Origin: Thereva unica
Lineage: Eukaryota; Arthropoda; Insecta; Diptera; Therevidae
Length of the DNA: 64,000 nucleotides
Direction: 5' to 3'
Assembly (NCBI GenBank): GCA_949987705.1
Contig: OX465283.1
Location: forward strand, 52,614,953-52,678,952
Below, piece by piece: positions 31,491 to 43,599 of this stretch. The position numbers and the translations under genes were made by a program. A model generated the notes under the pieces. The model did no database searches. It was not told where the DNA came from and saw only the letters and a program-made list of their open reading frames with translations. Numbering within the stretch: the stretch's first letter is position 1; each line of letters starts with the position of its first letter.

Positions 31491-34139
31491 ATTATCTTTG
31501 TTACACTTCCAAGCTATAATTCAGACGAAATACTATTAAGAGAGATTACGAACAAATGGCCGGTAAGATAAAGGAAAAAGTTTAGTAAAAGAAATGTTGT
31601 TGGTGATTGTACCGCAGTCAGAGCAAAAATATTACATATTAATCACGCTAAGCAATTTTCAATGGTATTTTGTGATTAGCATTGGTGATGCATTAAGTAA
31701 CTTTTGAATTATTAAGAACGAAGCATGATATTTTTATCAAAATTCGCTAGAATTGCGGAATTAATTAATTTGCCTTATTATCTTTAATCAGCTTTATTTA
31801 TTTTCATATTTTCTTTTCACTTAATTCAGCATTTTTCACATGGATAATGAAGGTTTTATGTACATGAAAGATCAAAGCTTTAGTAGCAAGTTAATTAAAT
31901 TAAAATTCGTCCGAAGAAGAAGAAGAAGTAGCATTTTATCATTAAAGGATATCTTTGCTTTAAAATTATCTTATAAGAGTGAATGTCTACACCACAGTTA
32001 TCCTTAAGACACCTGCCTATCATGGACAAAGTCCATTCTTAATCTCTTTTAGTTAACTTGAGAATGTTATCTTGATAATCCTTCTAAGTAGATAAAGTAA
32101 CACGAAATTTCTAGAATGAATCCCGACCACCGAAATTATGTTTGTGTTTGTAGGCGGTAGCAGTAGGAGTAGCAGCAACGTCGTGGAATATATTTATACT
32201 ATAAAGATATATCGATATATTTATTTTGTTCGTTGCCTTTCGAGAGAGAGAGACTGTGAACAAAATTCCAGGTAATCTGGTTCTGGTCAATCCAATTTCG
32301 CTTTCGTCCCAATCACTAGAGGGAACGAAAAAAAAAATTCCAATCTGAAGAGCCCCAATTATACACATTACAGGAGAAGTTTAGGGGTATAGGATGATAA
32401 CGTCCTGGTTGGCTCTCATACCCCGCGACTCCCTCTTATATCTTCTGACATGATCTCATTAAGCCCAAGAACCAGATACCTAAAGATAAGTAAAGGCCAT
32501 GGATGGAAAGCGAAATGGGTCCTGGTCCCTATTCGCTCTCGGATCCAGAGTCCCCGGTAAAAAAGGTACAAGGAGGAAGGAGTAAGAGATCTAAATAAAT
32601 CAACGCTCCTTAACTTGTCTTCGATATCATTCCCCGTTCTGCTTTTGGAATTCCTTTTTCGAATTTTGGTCAAGGATACTAGATATTCTGGCAACCGACA
32701 TGCTGAGTGGGTATTCGCCGGCAGTCCCCGCCGCCCTCTGGTTTGGGGGGTAAAAGAAAAACTTTTAAAGCCTATCGAATGTAATTACCAAAGTGGAAAC
32801 TTTTATCTTATAAAGGCGAAATCAGGGACCTTTGAGCGAAAGGCATTCCGGCTGGCAGGATTCCTTATTCCAGGAATTCTCTGCACTCCTTTCCTGAATA
32901 ATCCGAGTGTTTGGGTGCTACCGCAGGAACTAAAGGTGAGACGGTGAAAGATGGGCGAATAAACTTTTCGTTTTAGATACTACTCGTAGCTAGCAGCAAA
33001 AATATGCGGAAAGGAGCCCATCGAGATGGTATCAGCAAATGACGCCCAGATGTATGCAAACATATTCCTTAGAATACAACTCAACAGATATTGCACTAGA
33101 TTTGAGTGCAAAGAGAACGCCGCATAAAATTTTGCAAATAAACTTTCACAAAGGACACAGACGTCAATATGTAAATTAAACTTTGAAATGGCATCTAGCC
33201 AAGGAAGCCACAAGACTGTTAATGGTGCGGAGGATGGCACAGGATAGAAAACATTGCAAATCATGGTAGGGAGCATCGGCACCGGTGCTGTATGCGGGGG
33301 GGGCACTGTTGAATAAATATATCTGTATCTCTTTGGTGCATATTACGTGTATGAGATGGGATTAAGTGCAGGAGCTCTGGTGGATCCTTCCAGGGCAGTG
33401 AAGTATAATGGCAGATGGTAGTCGTTCTCGTTCACCAACTTTTCAAATCAGAATGTATGGCGGATTGTGTCCTCTAGCTTACTACCAGCATTCACATATT
33501 CGAATCCACTATGGTACTACATCTGGAATCATAATCGCATCCGACCAGATTCGAGATCCTTTACCAGGAGCAAAGTTGCCTCCTAAGCATTCGGCACAAA
33601 CGGAACAAACGATACTTTTAGCTTTGTGATGCAGCGAAGGTGGTTTATGGTGAAACAACATTTTTTCCCTGGCACTAAACAGTGTGCATTACGAAATTTA
33701 TTGAGGATCTGCTATTTGATGGATTTTATTCTTATCGATTTTCACATTAAACCGCGGTTTTTTAGCTTTGAAAGAAAACAATAAAATTGCTCGGATTATG
33801 CGCTCGTAGCGAATGAAGGAATCTGATTACGTAAAAGTAGGATTAGTATATCCAATTTTCGTGATTATCGAAAGCTTCATTCATTATCATCGGCTGGAAA
33901 CTTTATCGATTTTCTTCTTTAAAAAGTTTAAATCTCAAGAGTGAAACTATTGGCGTAGTTGAGAAATAGGATAAATTTCTGTAACCTTGAATGTCCTTGG
34001 GGTATAGATTAAATTTTCCCTATTTTTTTCTTCTGATAGTTTCAGTAATTGGCTTCTATTCTTTACAGTCAGACATATATGATGTACAACGTAGGAGATT
34101 ACCAAGGGTTTAAAACGAATATATCGACAACAGAGCAAA
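31491..34139. other. no gene recognised
   Basis: No convincing coding region. Microsatellites (GAA)n at 31912-31930 and (GA)n near 32243. The reading MEWHLAKEATRLL at 33.19 kb vaguely recalls a LINE tail but is too weak to call. Confidence 0.5.
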
Positions 34140-35730
34140 CAAATACTTGGAAAATGCTGGACTTTAATTGATCAGACTACCATAACTCGGACACCATGTA
34201 CTAGCTACCTTCACTAAGTACATATGGACAGTCCTAGTGGGGAAATCATAATGGAACCTAAGTTTCGACGGTATGTTTTGCGAATGATGGAACTAACTTG
34301 ATCGCAGCAGGTCATTTTGGCATTCAAGAAAACTTCTAAATTTCTTACTTTCGCAACACTGGTTAAAGGGACCTCATTTAAAGCGATAGCACAGAGGTCA
34401 GAACGAAGAGTGGCAGAATGAGAGAAAAATGCAATGAGACTTCGACGGACTAAGTTAAATTAATTTTGAGGTCGACCAGGAAGAAACACGCCGTAGGTCA
34501 GCAGCAAGCTTCTCCACACACCTTTGAATTTGATGATTGGGCGTCATCGTCAGATTCATCAGCGTATATATGAATCTTGCAAATGTGTTACTACCGAAGG
34601 AAGATCGTTAATAAAGATTCTGAATAAAAGAGGACCCAGTATGGAACCTTGGGGTACGCCAGCACGAAGTGGAGCTATCGAGGAACTGCAACCACCAAGT
34701 ATAGCTTTCTAAAAGCTGTTGGTTAAAAAGCTTTGCAAGAGTTTGATATCAGAAGAGAAAAATAGACACGAGGGGAGAGTTTCTGCAAAAGCAGAGAGTG
34801 ATTAACCCTATCAAAGGCTTTAGAGAAGTCAAGCAGAAATAGGCAGCAAACGTGGTGAACGTCGAGAGAGTTTCGGATATCAGTTGTAACTTTGAGGAGC
34901 GCGGTTTTGCAGTTGTGATGCATATAGATGAGGAAGTGAAGGGGGCGTTGTTCGGGTCCGGCGAATGATGAGATAAGAAATGATGGTTTAAAATTTCAGG
35001 ACAGAGGTTGAGGGCGGTGACTTCTGTTTTGGAATGAATAACCAAATGGCGAAAATTATTCCATACAGTTTTTAATGACAGGGAAGGATTAAGCTTAAGA
35101 GGATAAAAATTCCTCTTTGCTTCCTTAATTTTAGCTACAACTATGTTCCTAATACGCTTATAAGATCCTCTTGCAGAATCACTGTTGACTTTTTGTGCCC
35201 AGTGGAAAAGAAACACTCTTTCAACAATCAGCGACTTAATTTCCGCGGCAAACCAAGGCTTCGAGCTTGCTGATTCTGTTTTACTTAGCAGATGTACACA
35301 GTCATCAAACAGATCAAGGAACATACTGTCAAATGAAGTGATCTTGTCCGTCGTAGTTAAGATGTTAGCCCAAGGCAGACGAAGACATCTTTAGACTAGT
35401 CGGTCTCGGTCAATATTGGAGAGATCACGATAACTGAGAGTAACCGGGTTAGGAGGGTCAACACTAAAGCTATGATGAACGAATAAAATATCGTGGTCTA
35501 GGTAATTCGGGGGAGAGATTTGGTGATAGAATTGATATCATTTGTGAGAATAAGGAGAGTTCACTACAATTGAAATAGGTTGGGAGAACATTGGTAACAT
35601 CTAAACCAATTGAGTGAATAGTGTGCACAAAAGCATTTTGAAGGGTTGATTTTTTTATTAGATTGACATTGAAATCACCACCTACCAGGATGTATTTATA
35701 CGGACCGGATAGTTAGTGTCAGATTCATAA
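34140..35730 (-). pseudogene. jockey/CR1-type LINE fragment (endonuclease end and RT)
   Basis: Read right to left: a GDFNV-like block near 35.68 kb and PPNYLDHDILFVHHSF (about 35.5 kb) at the end of the endonuclease; KPWFAAEIKSLI (about 35.25 kb) in the linker; FLLDFSKAFDRVNHSLL (about 34.83 kb); [21 protein letters not shown] (about 34.65 kb); and [13 protein letters not shown] (about 34.56 kb) for the catalytic YADD. Frameshifts separate these blocks, and the residues at YADD are altered. The longest open piece, 34749-35324, covers the linker. The element would be an autonomous LINE if whole; this copy is dead. Confidence 0.75.
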
Positions 35731-36140
35731 TAACTAAACTCACCAACGCTTTTTACATGACCCTTGGGTACGTATGTGGTCATTTTTTCCTGCAGGAACT
35801 AAAATCGATATCGACTTCTTTAAGGTGCCGATCGAAGAATATTATTATTGCTATTATTGTACTCCAACTCAGAGTCGGATTAAGGATCTGGAGCTCCCAT
35901 TCGTTGTGCTACAATTTAGATATTTGTAGGAGAATGTATGGAAATATGTACAATTCGCTGGAAAACTATAACAAACCTTAACACAGCAATTAGTTTCTGA
36001 CAAAAATAACAGTGAAGGGCTGTAGAGTACTCCAAAGGGCGCAATAACAACAGGAGCAGAAACGGAAATTGGTTTTATGTCCAAAGAAACATACAACACT
36101 GGATCTCGGAAAGAACCTGGAAAAAAACTGAACGCAAATA
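35731..36140. other. no gene recognised
   Basis: AT-rich flank between the LINE and the Helitron. Nothing identified. Confidence 0.5.
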
Positions 36141-36469
36141 TCTATAATATAAAAATGAATCGCTAAATGTGTTGGTAAGCGCATAACTCGAGAACGGCTG
36201 GACCTATTGGACTAATTTTTTTTTTGAATATTCGTTGAAGTACGAGGATGGTTCTTACGGAGAGAAAAATTTAAAAAATTGCCTGAAAAAACAAAAAAAT
36301 GGTAATTTTAGGAATTTTCACTTCATTTTAGTTTCAATAGCTTCATGGCCTACCTATTGTTTGACAAATGTAAAATTGTCATTAAATTGAATCATTACAT
36401 TTAATGAAAATTTCATATTTACGCAGCTGTCAAACAATAGGTAGGCCATGACGCTATTGAAACTAAAAT

Positions 36470-38135
36470 GATCCATGGCGGCCGTCTCAAGAGGGCGGTG
36501 TACCACTTTCTTCACAACCACCTCGACATGGGTATCAAATGAAAGGGTATGATAAGTAGAATACAATAAGCAATGTAGTATACAAAATATATCTTTAGAT
36601 CCATGGCGGCCGTCTAAAGAGGCCGGATTACCACTTTCTTCACAACCCTATCAAAATGGGTATCAAATTAAAGGGTATGATAAGTAGAATACAATAAGCA
36701 ATGTAGTAGACTCAATATACCGATTCATGGCGGCCGACGCAAGACCCATGTTCTTTGAGGCATTTCATCTGTGTAAAATTCATATCTGAAGGAAAGGTCT
36801 CGGGCTCCGTGAGGTTTATAGCAAAATTTCAATAGAAAAGCAGGCGTTTGGTCCATAGCAGGCATCTCAAGAGGGCGGATTACCATTTTCTTTACAACCC
36901 CTCGACATGGATATCAAATGAAAGGGTATGGTAAGTAGAACACCGAAGGCAATATAGTATACTCAATATATCGTTTGGTCCATGGCAGTCATCTCAAGAG
37001 AGCAGATGACCATTATCTTCACAACCCCTTCGAAATGGGTATGCAATGAAAGAGTATGATAAGTAGAACAATATAAGCAATATAGTATACTCAATATGTC
37101 GCTTGGTCCATAGCGGCCACCTCAAGAATGCGGATTACCATTTTCTTCACAACACCTTCGACATGGATATCAAATGAAAGAGTATGACAAGGAGAACACC
37201 ATAGGCAATATAGTATACTCAATATATCGGTTCGTCCATGGCGATCATCTCAAGCGGGCGGACTACCGTTTTCTTCACAACCCTTTCGAGATGGGTATCA
37301 AATGAGAGAGTATGATAAGTAGAACACATAAGCAATATAGTATACTCAATATATCGTTTGGCCCATAGCGGCCATCTCCAGAGGTTGGATTACCATTATC
37401 TTCACACCCCTCGACATGGATTTCAAATGAAAGGGTATGATAAGTAGAACACCATAAGCAATATAGTATACTCAATATATCGTTTGGTCCATGGCGGTCA
37501 TCTGAAGAGGGCGGATGATCATTTTCTTCACTACCCCCTCGACATTGGTATCAAATGAAAGGGCATTATAAGAACATTGCCATAGACTGTGTCTTTAGAT
37601 TCATGGCGGCCATCTCAAGAGGGCGGGTTACCATTTTCTTCACAACACCCGAGACATGGGTATCACATGAAAGGCTATGAAAAGTAGAACACCATAAGCA
37701 ATATAGTATACTCAATTTATAATTTGGTCCATGGCGGCCATCTCAAAAGGGCGGTTTACCATTTTCTTCACAACACCCGAGACATGGGTATCAAATGAAA
37801 GGCTATGATAAGTAGAACAATATAAGCAATATAGTATACTCAATATATCGTTTGGTAAATGGCGGTCATCTCCAGAGGGCGGATTACCATTTTCTTCACA
37901 ACCCCTTCGAGATGGGTATCAAATGAAAGAGTATGATAAGTAGAACACCATATGCAATATAGTATACTCAATATATCGTTTGGTCCATAGCGCCATCTCA
38001 AGAGGGCGTATTAATATTTTCTTTACAACCCCTTCGACATGGGTATCAAATGAAAGAGTATGATAAGTAGAACACCATAGGTAATATAGTATACTCAATA
38101 TATCATTTGGTCCATGGCGGTCATCTCCCAAAATC
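36470..38135 (+). repeat. about 12 copies of a 125-bp minisatellite inside the Helitron
   Basis: Each unit carries CCATGGCGGCCATCTC, GAGGGCGGATTACCATTTTC, TTCACAACCCC, CATGGGTATCAAATGAAAGG, GTATGATAAGTAGAACACC and ATATAGTATACTCAATATAT. Units start roughly every 110-130 bp. One interval (36.72-36.88 kb) is diverged. Confidence 0.9.
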
Positions 38136-38216
38136 AATTTTCCCAGATTTGTTCTTTTTTCACTATATCATTTTCCTATCGCAGACTGTGTCCCCATAAT
38201 CTTATTTCATTGAAAG

Positions 38217-38228
38217 GCGTTGCAACGC
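38217..38228 (+). terminator. Helitron 3' terminal palindrome
   Basis: GCGTTGCAACGC is a perfect 12-bp palindrome just upstream of the CTAG end; such hairpins act as the end signal in rolling-circle transposition. Confidence 0.8.
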
Positions 38229-38245
38229 ACGCGGGTTTTTGCTAG

Positions 38246-39439
38246 TAATAAATAAAATCAATTTTTAGCCACCCCCAACTTAATAAGCATATTTTTTCTT
38301 TTTGTCTTTTTTCGAAATACACTTTTGATCGTTTCCACTGGCCGTTTACAGTCCATTAAAAGAACTTATTATCCAAGGCTCTGGAGGACCATTAATTAAG
38401 TAAATTAATATTTCCAAATACAAATTCCTCTCGTTCGTGGATATTAAAATTTATTCGGGAAGAAATCGCAAGGATGCGTTCCGATTTCCTTATAAATGCA
38501 AAAAAATATAAGGAACGAAAGAAATTCTATTGAAAAATTCCTTTGATATAATTTTAAATTTAGCTAGAAGCAATTTGAATTTGTCAGAGAAATGGATAAG
38601 CATCATAGCAGCATCGGCCACAATGAAGGACGATTCCATAGAGCCGGGGTTTTTGTCAAATTAACTATTCGTCATCGTAAGCAGCAATAAGCTGGAACTG
38701 TTCGTTGTGTAGCCTATGGAAATATGTCTATAGATTCATCTTCATATCCTTGTACAATCGCCTTAACCCAAACGGGTGGGTGGCGCACGATTGTGTTGGG
38801 GATGAAGGAATGAACTTTCCGGGAGAGAATGACTAGAATAGAATAATTATGCTGGAAGCTCTACAATTCAAATCCAATGAAAGTCAGTTAATTTCACAAA
38901 TGAATTCTTGACAATCAGAGAAATTCCTTAAGGGCATTTTTATCTTTTAGTTATCTTTTTAGCCATGGAATGGACTTTTATATTTTACAAAAGATTCGAA
39001 GAGGATTAATGGATGTTATTTTGCGGGATATTTTCAATGGCGTTTTATATTACATATCGAAATTTATTTTTATATAATTATTAATCAAAATTTATCTTTT
39101 GTTGGTTTTGCTACATATGTATCTAAATACTCATCGTCTAACTAACAGAACTATTCGGGTTTTGTCACTAGTTTAGAATAAATTGTTAGCATATCCAGGG
39201 TATTTATAAAATGGATGTTGGTAAGCCCTAAAGAGGGGACAAATGGTAGTATAAATCTCAGTGACCTTTGGTAAATCTAGAAAAACCCAACTGCGGTAGT
39301 TTTGCCTATATAAAGATAGGTTCCCACCCAACGATTTACTTGTGCACGCTGGCTGGCGCAAGTCAATTTGTGCAAATAAACTGAAAGAAAATGATCTCTA
39401 TTAGCTACTGCGCATTATATTTATACTTATCTACGCATT
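38246..39439. other. no gene recognised
   Basis: AT-rich DNA with no motif, TIR or coding region found. Confidence 0.5.
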
Positions 39440-40047
39440 CTTCCTTACCTTACCTTCTCCCGCTTAAAAAACACACAGAACCATAACTATTATCTCAATG
39501 GCATAATGTTGAATCAGGTTGATTATATCGTAGATCTAGGCGTCGTCCTAGACAAAAAACTCAATTTCAACCTGCCAACTTCTTGGTTTCATTAAGAGGA
39601 GAGCCAAAGAATTTGGTAATGTATGGGTCACAAAAACACTCTTCTGTTCTTAAGTCCGCCCTATCCTGGAATATGCGTGTCCTATCTGGGATCCTATATT
39701 CCAAGTGAGCAGTAGGAGGATCGAATCCATTCAAAAGAGATTTCTTCTTTTTGCCATGAGACATCTACACAACCCCCATGACTACCAAACCCTGCCGCAC
39801 TACTTGGACAGGCTCAAAGTGCTTGATCTCATGCCGTTGTCTAGCAGGAGGAAACTGCTCATATCTTGCGTTGCCTTTGACGTCCTAAGTGGAAAGCTTA
39901 AAATGCAGTTTCTGTCGGACAGAATCAAATTCAATGATGTAGTTCGACACACACGACACACTAAACTACTTAGGGAATATCCACACCGCACCGATCACGC
40001 AAGGAACGAGCCCGTCAACAGATGCTGTATGGTTTTTAAAAGCCATA
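39440..40047 (+). pseudogene. jockey-like LINE, C-terminal end of reverse transcriptase
   Basis: LNQVDYIVDLGVVLDKKLNF (about 39510-39570) is the block after the RT catalytic site. RPILEYACPIWDP (about 39655-39695) and RRIESIQKRFLLFAMRHL (about 39713-39766) are the conserved C-terminal region, followed by an open stretch to RNEPVNRCCMVF. A frameshift near 39580 separates the parts. The frame is then cut by the fold-back element. Confidence 0.75.
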
Positions 40048-42488
40048 TAGTCCATGGAAATGGTACTTTAACATTGCAAAAATGCAGGACAAGATTTTAT
40101 TTTTGGGATGTGTAGGGGAGGTCAGTGTGAGCTTAAGTTTGAGTTTTCGGGATTCTAACCCCCCCCCCCATTTTGCCACCATCTTGGAAAACGTGTGCAA
40201 ATGATTTTTCCACTATATCTCCGAAACGTTACATCTTACAGAAAATTTTGCACGGACACTTTCTGTTTAGAATTAAATTATCTACAATTGACTAGTATGA
40301 AATTTTGTGGTAAAATGAATAATTAAGAAGTTATAAGCCTTAGAACACAAAAATTAGTCACAATATTTTCTTTTAAAGACTATAACTTTTTTTCCTTCAA
40401 CTTTAACAAAAAGAATAATAACAAGTTTTTTTTAGAGGGCTTCATTACGAATAATTTTCATTCATACTATTTTTAATTTCGTTCACTACGAAGGGTTTTA
40501 CAGCGCTCCGAAAGTATGAAAGTGAGAGATTTTCTGAATATTTTTATTACGATTTTACGTCCTACTTTCCTTAGATATTAGCAATAACAGGTAGCAAGTA
40601 ATAATAATGAATGAATGGCTATACGTTATAAGAAATGCCCATGTTTGAGTAATGTAATAAAATTGTTTCGCATTTTTTTGGGGGTTTTTATTGCTGTTAT
40701 GCTGTTTTACAAGGTACGATATGGTTTAACACTAAACCTACCGATACTTCATGTATTCCTATTCCTACCAAAGCGGGTCAAATGACCCGTCTTTAAAATG
40801 TTATATCTATTACTATGTCTAGCGAAAAATATATCTATTAGGCCAATTTGGTACATGAATAAAACAATTTTTTTCAAATAACGATTCAAAATAGTTTATA
40901 TCTATATTTTATTTTATGTTATATGTTATTTTCAAGAAATTCTGACAAAAAGTTTAAAATGGGTCATTTGACCCGTCCATGGTAGGTTTAGTGTTAAAAT
41001 GAAATTCTTTGAATAATAACATGTATTAGTTACTCCAATTTTTTAAAATACTTTGTTTTAGGGCTGCTAGAAAATATTACTACTTTGACGAGATGATTAC
41101 TATAATTTTCAAGTGTTCATTGAAGTTTGTTTGTATGTAGTTTTAAAGTTTATAAAAGTATACGTTGTGCTATTTCATTATGAATAACTATTTCATAAGT
41201 GACAAACCTCTGAAAGTAAAAAGAGTGAAATCTTTAATTGCACGAGAAATTACGAAGGATATGCGTAGTTCCTCCGCACAGTTTTGGAGGTTAGTTTACA
41301 CTCTATTTGTTATAAAAGTTATTCTGATAGTCGTACGGATATCAGCGTTTGTTGTCATAGTACCAGCAACAGCGACAACAGTGTCTTGTATACTAGTAGC
41401 TCCCTTGATTGATTTTAATTTCCTGACCAACTGTTTCATTTGCTCTTTGAACTTTCAGCCTTGACACCATTACACTCTGCTATAATTCCTCAGCAAATTT
41501 AAAAATATCCAGTAATTGATCATGAACAGCCCTTTAAAAAGACCAAGAATGGAGTAGATAGAAAAGCAGCATTCTAGATTAGTCGTATTGGGGACACCAT
41601 TTTAAAACGCACCGACAAACTCTACCTCGCAGGGGGTGTGGAAATGAGTTATACAACTTGCAAACGCTTGTCATAAAATGAATACGCCCGTATGTTGCTA
41701 GATAGTTATCACAACAGAATGAAGCACGTGTTTGTACAGCCCTAATACAAAGTATTTTTAAAAAATGGAGTAACTAATACATGTTATTATTCAAAGAATT
41801 TCATTTTAAACCATATCGTTCCTTGTAAAACAGCATAACAGCAATAAAAACCCCCAAAAAAATGCGAAACAATTTTATTACATTACTCAAACATGGGCAT
41901 TTCTTATAACGTATAGCCATTCATTCATTATTATTACTTGCTACCTGTTATTGCTAATATCTAAGGAAAGTAGGACGTAAAATCGTAATAAAAATATTCA
42001 GAAAATCTCTCACTTTCATACTTTCGGAGCGCTGTAAAACCCTTCGTAGTGAACGAAATTAAAAATAGTATGAATGAAAATTATTCGTAATGAAGCCCTC
42101 TAAAAAAAACTTGTTATTATTCGTTTTGTTAAAGTTGAAGGAAAAAAAGTTATAGTCTTTAAAAGAAAATATTGTGACTAATTTTTGTGTTCTAAGGCTT
42201 ATAACTTCTTAATTATTCATTTTACCACAAAATTTCATACTAGTCAATTGTAGATAATTTAATTCTAAACAGAAAGTGTCCGTGCAAAATTTTCTGTAAG
42301 ATGTAACGTTTCGGAGATATAGTGGAAAAATCATTTGCACACGTTTTCCAAGATGGTGGCAAAATGGGGGGGGGGGGTTAGAATCCCGAAAACTCAAACT
42401 TAAGCTCACACTGACCTCCCCTACACATCCCAAAAATAAAATCTTGTCCTGCATTTTTGCAATGTTAAAGTACCATTTCCATGGACTA
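40048..42488. mobile_element. 2.44-kb fold-back element with about 750-bp inverted arms
   Basis: The left arm 40048-41068 (about 753 bp once the inserted MITE and its extra TTAA are removed) is the inverse of 41737-42488 (752 bp) with only a few differences, including C11 versus G12 near the outer ends. Outer ends read TAGTCCATGG...CCATGGACTA. The centre (41069-41736) is unique; its longest ORF (41165-41464, 99 codons) has two hydrophobic stretches but no recognised domain. The flanking LINE gives the host site. ATA on both sides is a possible 3-bp duplication. Superfamily unknown. Confidence 0.88.
40726..40997. mobile_element. TTAA-type (piggyBac-like) MITE inside the left arm
   Basis: A 264-bp element (40730-40993) has 13-bp perfect TIRs CACTAAACCTACC/GGTAGGTTTAGTG and is flanked by TTAA on both sides (40726-40729, 40994-40997). 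Subterminal palindromes GGGTCAAATGACCC (40775) and GGGTCATTTGACCC (40961) add symmetry. The opposite arm has the same flanks joined by a single TTAA near 41813, which is the empty site. Confidence 0.92.
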
Positions 42489-42592
42489 ATAGCTCCTCCT
42501 TCTCCCCTTCCCTCAACAAGGCATCCTATAAAAAAATACTCAAATCCCTACTAACATAACCCCCTCTCTGACAATAGTAGGGTTTTAGTAGC

Positions 42593-42820
42593 TAGAGGTC
42601 GCGCCAAAAGAGTTGATGCCGGAGCGCGCAGCTGGGGAAATTAAAGCTGCACACCAATAAAAATTGCGCACATGTGGATAAGAAATGCGCTTATGGATTT
42701 TCAAATTTCCCCTTCGAAATTTGTTGCGACTAGGCTAAGGGACGGGAACGGCATGCGGGGATTCTACTGCGCATGGAAAACGCGACTTTCTCGGCTTCAA
42801 CTCTTTTGGCGAGACCTCTA
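42593..42820. mobile_element. TA-flanked MITE in the LINE 3' UTR
   Basis: TIRs GAGGTCGCGCCAAAAGAGTT (from 42595) and its inverse ending GGCGAGACCTC (42818) have one mismatch over about 22 bp. TA flanks both ends (42593-42594, 42819-42820), as for Tc1/mariner-type MITEs. No coding sequence. Confidence 0.8.
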
Positions 42821-43172
42821 TCAGTAGTTATAGTAATATTATATTATATTATAAAAGACTGTACACTATGTTTTTTGATCTAAGTATATGTATACCTAGT
42901 TTAAGTGTGCCTTGTTTGGCGAATTAATAAATAAATAAATAAATAGACAATCTATTATATTATACTGATTATGATAAGGTCGGGGGAGCAGGTGGTCGAA
43001 TGTCACCATTTACCTATGCGCATGCTGAGGGTTGTAGGTGTAGTTGAGGCTTGACCATCGCTTAGACGCGCACGCCAATACCCTAACCTCAAGCCGATTT
43101 TTTTCAAGACATATTTTGTACAAGCCAAACTTTTAGGCTTGCGCAAGCCAAGCCAGTGAGTTTACATGCTTT

Positions 43173-43397
43173 AAGGCCGGGACACACATATCCACAACGC
43201 GTCCGCACCACATGACGGCCATGTGCCAGACGACACACGGAGAAAAAGTAAACAAGTACAATTTTACCAGTCAGTCCCCACCTTTCCGTGTCCGTACCGC
43301 GTCAAATTACTTGAGTTAAGTTTTTACGCGAGCACGGAGCATGAATGCGGCGCGGACGCGGTGCGGGTGCGGTGCGGATATGTTTGTCCTGGCCTTT
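43173..43397. mobile_element. GC-rich MITE-like element
   Basis: AAGGCCGGGACACACATATC (43173) is inverted, with a few mismatches, as GATATGTTTGTCCTGGCCTT (43378-43397). Both ends hold CGCGTCCGC/GCGGACGCG-type GC-rich words. About 225 bp and no credible coding sequence. The target duplication is unclear. Confidence 0.65.
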
Positions 43398-43599
43398 ACA
43401 GAGATTCAAATAGATTCGATGTGATAAAAAGGATCTCAGAAGGTACTCTGCAGGGGATCACCGAACGTTAGAAGAGAGTTTGGAGTAGCGTTCATTCGGG
43501 AAAAGAAAATTAAATCAGTCATGCTGGACTTCCAGTAAGTAACAGAATATGCAAACTTCTCTTAATCAAAGCTACATAACATTCGCAGAATAACTCGCA

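Larger units (their letters stand above)
36141..38245 (+). mobile_element. non-autonomous Helitron with internal minisatellite
   Basis: The 5' end TCTATAATATAAAAATGAAT (36141) followed by CTCGAGAACGGCTGGACC is the typical start of insect Helitrons. The 3' end has the palindrome GCGTTGCAACGC (38217-38228) 13 bases before a terminal CTAG (38242-38245). It is inserted between A (36140) and T (38246), with no target duplication, exactly as Helitrons do. The element is 2,105 bp with no Rep/helicase gene. Confidence 0.92.
39440..42944 (+). mobile_element. 5'-truncated jockey-like LINE hosting nested insertions
   Basis: The 3' part of a LINE occupies 39440-40047, then 42489-42592 and 42821-42944 after two insertions are subtracted. 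It ends in an (ATAA)n tail (AATTAATAAATAAATAAATA, 42923-42942), the usual 3' end of such LINEs. Its ORF end continues across the insertion as SLNKASYKKILKSLLT and a stop near 42555. Confidence 0.75.

Noticed and set aside
33180..33310. LINE C-terminal tail
   Set aside because: Similarity rests on a few residues in shifting frames; too weak.
36470..38135. Regular repeats suggesting a CRISPR array
   Set aside because: Units are 125 bp, contiguous and without unique spacers, and lie inside a Helitron in eukaryotic DNA.
41165..41464. ORF in the fold-back centre as a transposase
   Set aside because: 99 codons with hydrophobic stretches and no catalytic pattern; not enough to call.
42209..42454. 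81-codon ORF in the right fold-back arm
   Set aside because: The same sequence exists in the left arm, the frame includes the homopolymer run, and no domain is visible.
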